A DNA stretch of 64,000 nt from Geodermatophilus sp. DSM 44513 (GTDB lineage Bacteria > Actinomycetota > Actinomycetes > Mycobacteriales > Geodermatophilaceae), in NCBI RefSeq assembly GCF_032460525.1, contig NZ_CP135963.1, forward strand, positions 558,001 through 622,000. Reading direction: 5' to 3'. Shown piece after piece: positions 61,124-64,000 of the stretch (positions are counted from its first letter, which is position 1; every line of letters begins with the position of its first letter). A model generated the notes under the pieces. The model saw only the letters and a list, made by a program, of their open reading frames with translations. It was not told where the DNA came from and did no database searches. Made by a program: the position numbers and the translations under genes.

Positions 61124-62260
61124 TCAGGAGAGGAGTACCCGGCTGATGAACCAGACCAGGCCGCACAGTGCGATGAGCCCGCTCGCCGCCGACTGGACCG
61201 GCCAGGCCCAGCTCCGTCTCCAGATCAGCGCCAGGAGCGGAGCGCAGGCCAGGATGATCGCTGCCTGACCGGCTTCGATCCCGACGTTGAAGGCGAGCAC
61301 CGACGTGAGCAGCTGCCAGCCGGCCTCGTCGCCGAAGCTGAGGCTCCCGGCGAAGCCGAGGCCGTGCAGCAGCCCGAAGCCGAACACCACGACCACCCGG
61401 TGGCGGGGCTCCCGCTGCACGATGTTCTGCACCGCCACACCGGCGATGCTCAGCGCGATCGCCGGCTCGACGATGCCTGCCGGCACCGCGAGCCACCCCA
61501 GCGACGCCAGCACCAGGGTGAGACTGTGCGCTGCGGTGAACGCCGTGACGACCATCAGGATCTTCCGCACGCTCCGTGCGCCCAGCAGCAGGGCGAGGAC
61601 GAAGAGCACGTGGTCCAGCCCGGCCAGGATGTGGCTGAACCCCAGTACGACGAACCGGCCCGCGGCGAGGACGTCGTCCTCGCCGACGGTCAGCGTTCGC
61701 GCGCCGGGCTCGAACAGGAACCGCCCGGTCTCCCCTCCTGCGTCGTAGTCGGCGACGTTGGTGTGCGAGAGCCTCTCCGCGGCGGCGATGGCGTCGAAGA
61801 ACAAGCCGTACTCCACCGTGAGGGGGCCGGTGCCCACGGGGCACCGGTAGCTGCTCGACAGGATCGCGTAGACCTCACCTCGGAATGGCTCCACCGCGAT
61901 CTCGTCCAGAGTCGCCGCGCACGGCTCGCCGCCGAGGGACACCCGCAGCACGCCGTCCAGGTAGGCGGCCAGTGCACTCCGCAGCTCGACCAGCTCCGCC
62001 GTTCGCTGGTCGGGGGTCGGCTCAGGACGGGCCGGGTCGGGCGGAGGCCCGCTGAGCCGCTTGACCAGCTCGGCGTGCTCGACCGCCAGCTGGTACCGGA
62101 CCGTGTGGCCGTCCTGGCTGATCTTGGACTGGCCGAGCGAGACGCCGTGCGCCCAGGCCGGTTGCGCTACCAGGCAGAGCGTCAGCACCGCGAGAGCGGT
62201 GACGAGCGCTCGTCGTCGCGCCAGGCCGCCGCCCCCTGCCCCGGGGCCGCAGGAGGGCAT
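61124..62260 (-). CDS. HupE/UreJ family membrane protein (probable metal transporter)
   Basis: The 378-residue protein starts with a signal peptide (LVTALAVLTLCLVAQPAWA, then HGVSLGQSK) and has an exported beta-rich domain of about 170 residues. The HupE_UreJ_2-type membrane domain follows: FSHILAGLDHVLFVLALLLG, TAFTAAHSLTLVLASLG, FGFGLLHGLGFAGSLSF and AFNVGIEAGQAAIILAC. The conserved His and Asp in these helices fit nickel or cobalt transport, shown for some HupE/UreJ proteins. ATG 62260 is 32 bp after the phosphoesterase stop on the same strand, so the two are likely co-transcribed. Confidence 0.86.
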   Translation of the reverse strand: MPSCGPGAGGGGLARRRALVTALAVLTLCLVAQPAWAHGVSLGQSKISQDGHTVRYQLAVEHAELVKRLSGPPPDPARPEPTPDQRTAELVELRSALAAYLDGVLRVSLGGEPCAATLDEIAVEPFRGEVYAILSSSYRCPVGTGPLTVEYGLFFDAIAAAERLSHTNVADYDAGGETGRFLFEPGARTLTVGEDDVLAAGRFVVLGFSHILAGLDHVLFVLALLLGARSVRKILMVVTAFTAAHSLTLVLASLGWLAVPAGIVEPAIALSIAGVAVQNIVQREPRHRVVVVFGFGLLHGLGFAGSLSFGDEAGWQLLTSVLAFNVGIEAGQAAIILACAPLLALIWRRSWAWPVQSAASGLIALCGLVWFISRVLLS

Positions 62261-62292
62261 CGGGTACAGGGGACGGCGGCCGATCCGGCGGG

Positions 62293-64000
62293 TCAGCCTC
62301 TCGGGGAGTCGGGGCGACCGGCGACGACCTTGAACTCCTGGGACGTCTCCGACACCTGGCCGTAGGGGTCGGTGCTGCGCACCGTCAAGGTGTGCCACCC
62401 CGGCCGCAGACCACCCGGCAGCTCCACGGTCCACAGGTGGGACGAGGGCTGGGGCTCGGCCGGGGCTTCCGGCGTCCCCTGGAGCTGCTCGAAGAGTGCC
62501 GCGATGTACGGGTCCAGGTTGGCGTTGGGGTCTCCGTCGGTCTCGCCCTTGAACGGCGGGTCGTAGTTCATCGCGGCGAACTCGCCGTCGTCGACGCGGG
62601 CCTCCACCGTGTGTCGCTCACCGCCGTCGAAGACGTTGACCGTGGCGGTCGGGACGTCGTCCCCGGCCCAGTCCCGCGGGTGGAACCGCGGCGCGGGGGT
62701 GATGCCCTCCGATCCGCTGGGACCCGAGGGGAGGAAGAGCTGACCGGGCCGCCCGCCCTCGAAGGTCAGGCGCATCTGGAAGTCGGCCGGCAGGCTCGCC
62801 GCCTTGAACCGGGGCCGGGCCTCGTTGCCGTCGAAGGCGACGGTGTAGTAGCCGTTCGGGTTGCCGTCGGACATGTCGGCCGCCTGCACTCCCCGCTCGT
62901 CCAGCGGGCCCGTCGTCCAGCCGCTTCCCCGCACCTCGGCGAGGGTCTGGTTGAGGAACGGCTCGTCGCCGGTTCAGCCGCCCTCGGCCCCGATGTACTT
63001 CTGCCAGCTGTTGCTGGTGTCGTGCCCGGAGACGCTGTACAGGTGCTCGCGCCCCTCGAGCACCTCGAAGAGCTCCTCCAGGTTCACCGTGTTGACGTTG
63101 TCGCCGCCGATGGCGTCGGTGCGCAGCGGGATGTGCGTGGAGATCATGATCAGCTTGTCCGCGGGCACGTGCGCCAGGTCGTTGCGCAGCCACTCGAGCT
63201 GCTCGGGGTTCAGGTAGCCCCGGTACCGGCCGTTCTCGCCGTCGGGGGTCTGGCCGAAGTAGTCGACGTTGTCCATGTTGACGAAGTGGACCTGGCCGTA
63301 GTCGGCGGAGTAGGTGGTCGGCCCGTACACCCGCTTGTAGGTCTCCGTGGCGTACCGGTCGTCCGCGGCGTCGTAGTTCATGTCGTGGTTGCCGGGCATG
63401 TTCCACCACGGCACGCCGATCTCCGCGACGATCTCGTTGTGCCTCGGGAAGAGGTCCAGCGGGTCGTTGACGAGGTCGCCCACCGTCATGCCGAACTCCG
63501 CGTCCGATCCCTTCAGCTCCTGCACGACGTCGGTGCGGAAGTCCTCCAGCTCGCCGAGGTTGCGCGTCTGGGGGTCCGCGAAGACCAGTGCCTCGAACTC
63601 GTCGGACTCCTCCTGCTCGTGCAGGGCGAAGTCCACCGAGTCCGGCAGCGGCCCGGTCGGCTCGATGCCGCCGTACTCGAGCTCGACCGGCGTCCCGTTG
63701 GGGTAGTGGAGGTAGTAGAACTGAGGCAGCTGGACGTCGTTGACCGGCACCATGTAGCCGGCGGGCTTGGTGACGAACAGGATGGTCTCGTCGGTCACGC
63801 CCAGGCTGTAGCGCCCGTCGTCGTCGGTCCGGACCACCTCGCGGCCGTTGGAGACCGACACGCCCGACACGCCGGGCTCGCCCTCGTCGTGCTCGTCGTC
63901 CTGGTCCAGGTCCTCGTAGACGATGCCCGTGGCGGTGTCGGTGTACTGCGGTGCGTCTCCGGCGTTCGCCGACGAGGGGAGGACCAGCGGGCTGAGGATC
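62293..64000 (-). pseudogene. Secreted metallophosphoesterase interrupted by an in-frame TGA (5' end outside window)
   Basis: From the right edge the reading frame gives the end of a signal peptide (ILSPLVLPSSANA), a Metallophos_N domain (GVSGVSVSNGREVVRTDDDG) and the catalytic core (VFADPQTRN, TVGDLVND, MPGNHDMNYD, STHIPLR, SVSGHDTSNS). It then meets TGA at 62974-62976. After that codon the same frame continues without shift (TGDEPFLNQTLAEVRGSGWT) through the C-terminal beta domain to the stop at 62293. So the gene is a single-codon interruption of a protein like the one at 37406-39508. GTG 62934 could restart the C-terminal part alone. A TGG-to-TGA change, a sequencing error or tolerated truncation are all possible. 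The HupE-type gene follows. Confidence 0.85.

Noticed and set aside
62974..62976. TGA as selenocysteine codon or programmed readthrough site
   Set aside because: It is not in a redox motif, no SECIS-like hairpin is evident just downstream, and the following base context is not a known readthrough signal.

Overview
The window reads as chromosomal DNA of a very high-GC actinobacterium. Evidence: third codon positions are nearly all G or C, GTG starts are common, most neighbouring genes overlap as GTGA/ATGA, and one block (HAD hydrolase, CpaE-like ATPase, CpaF, TadB, TadC, Flp-like pilin, TadE-like proteins, DUF1998 helicase, proton pyrophosphatase, topA, tmk, holB) follows the gene order around the tad/topA locus of mycobacteria and relatives. 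Repeat style and gene content suggest Geodermatophilaceae or a close family; that is inference. I see no phage, insertion sequence or CRISPR array.

Layout. (1) 1-12501: a catabolic and uptake locus. An IclR regulator, a CaiB-type CoA-transferase and a CitE-like CoA-ester lyase (cut by the window edge) run leftward. Rightward run a branched-chain-amino-acid-type ABC transporter and four enzymes: MmgE/PrpD, Asp/Glu racemase family, FAD dehydrogenase and a cyclic amidohydrolase. Two near-identical 19-bp palindromes lie in the divergent promoter region. The lyase is preceded by a triplicated cassette carrying its own ribosome binding site and start. (2) 12511-13680: an mftD-like (mycofactocin) flavoprotein. 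(3) 13754-17117 and 29590-35475: cobalamin genes cobIJ (fused), cobH, cobG, cobN, cobS, cobU and a histidine phosphatase. They flank a secreted multidomain protein of about 3350 residues (18484-28545) and its LuxR-type neighbour. (4) 35552-41414: a degenerate Fic-like protein, an aldo/keto reductase, a secreted metallophosphoesterase and a NicO-type nickel/cobalt transporter with a histidine-repeat loop. (5) 41450-47318: HAD hydrolase and a compact tad pilus locus. (6) 47315-60924: helicase, H+-pyrophosphatase, a type VII secretion-like small protein with a DUF1023 hydrolase, topoisomerase I, two methyltransferases, thymidylate kinase, DNA polymerase III delta' and tRNA-Thr. (7) 61124-64000: a HupE/UreJ-type metal transporter and a second metallophosphoesterase interrupted by an in-frame TGA.

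Points most worth a second look: the IclR-controlled cluster for an unidentified substrate; the 77-bp tandem units that make a chain of translationally coupled micro-ORFs; a pair of GTCCACAG octamers spaced exactly 19 bp that recurs upstream of three loci (CpaE/tad, Flp pilin, type VII-like gene); and the repeated pairing of a secreted metallophosphoesterase with a Ni/Co-type transporter.
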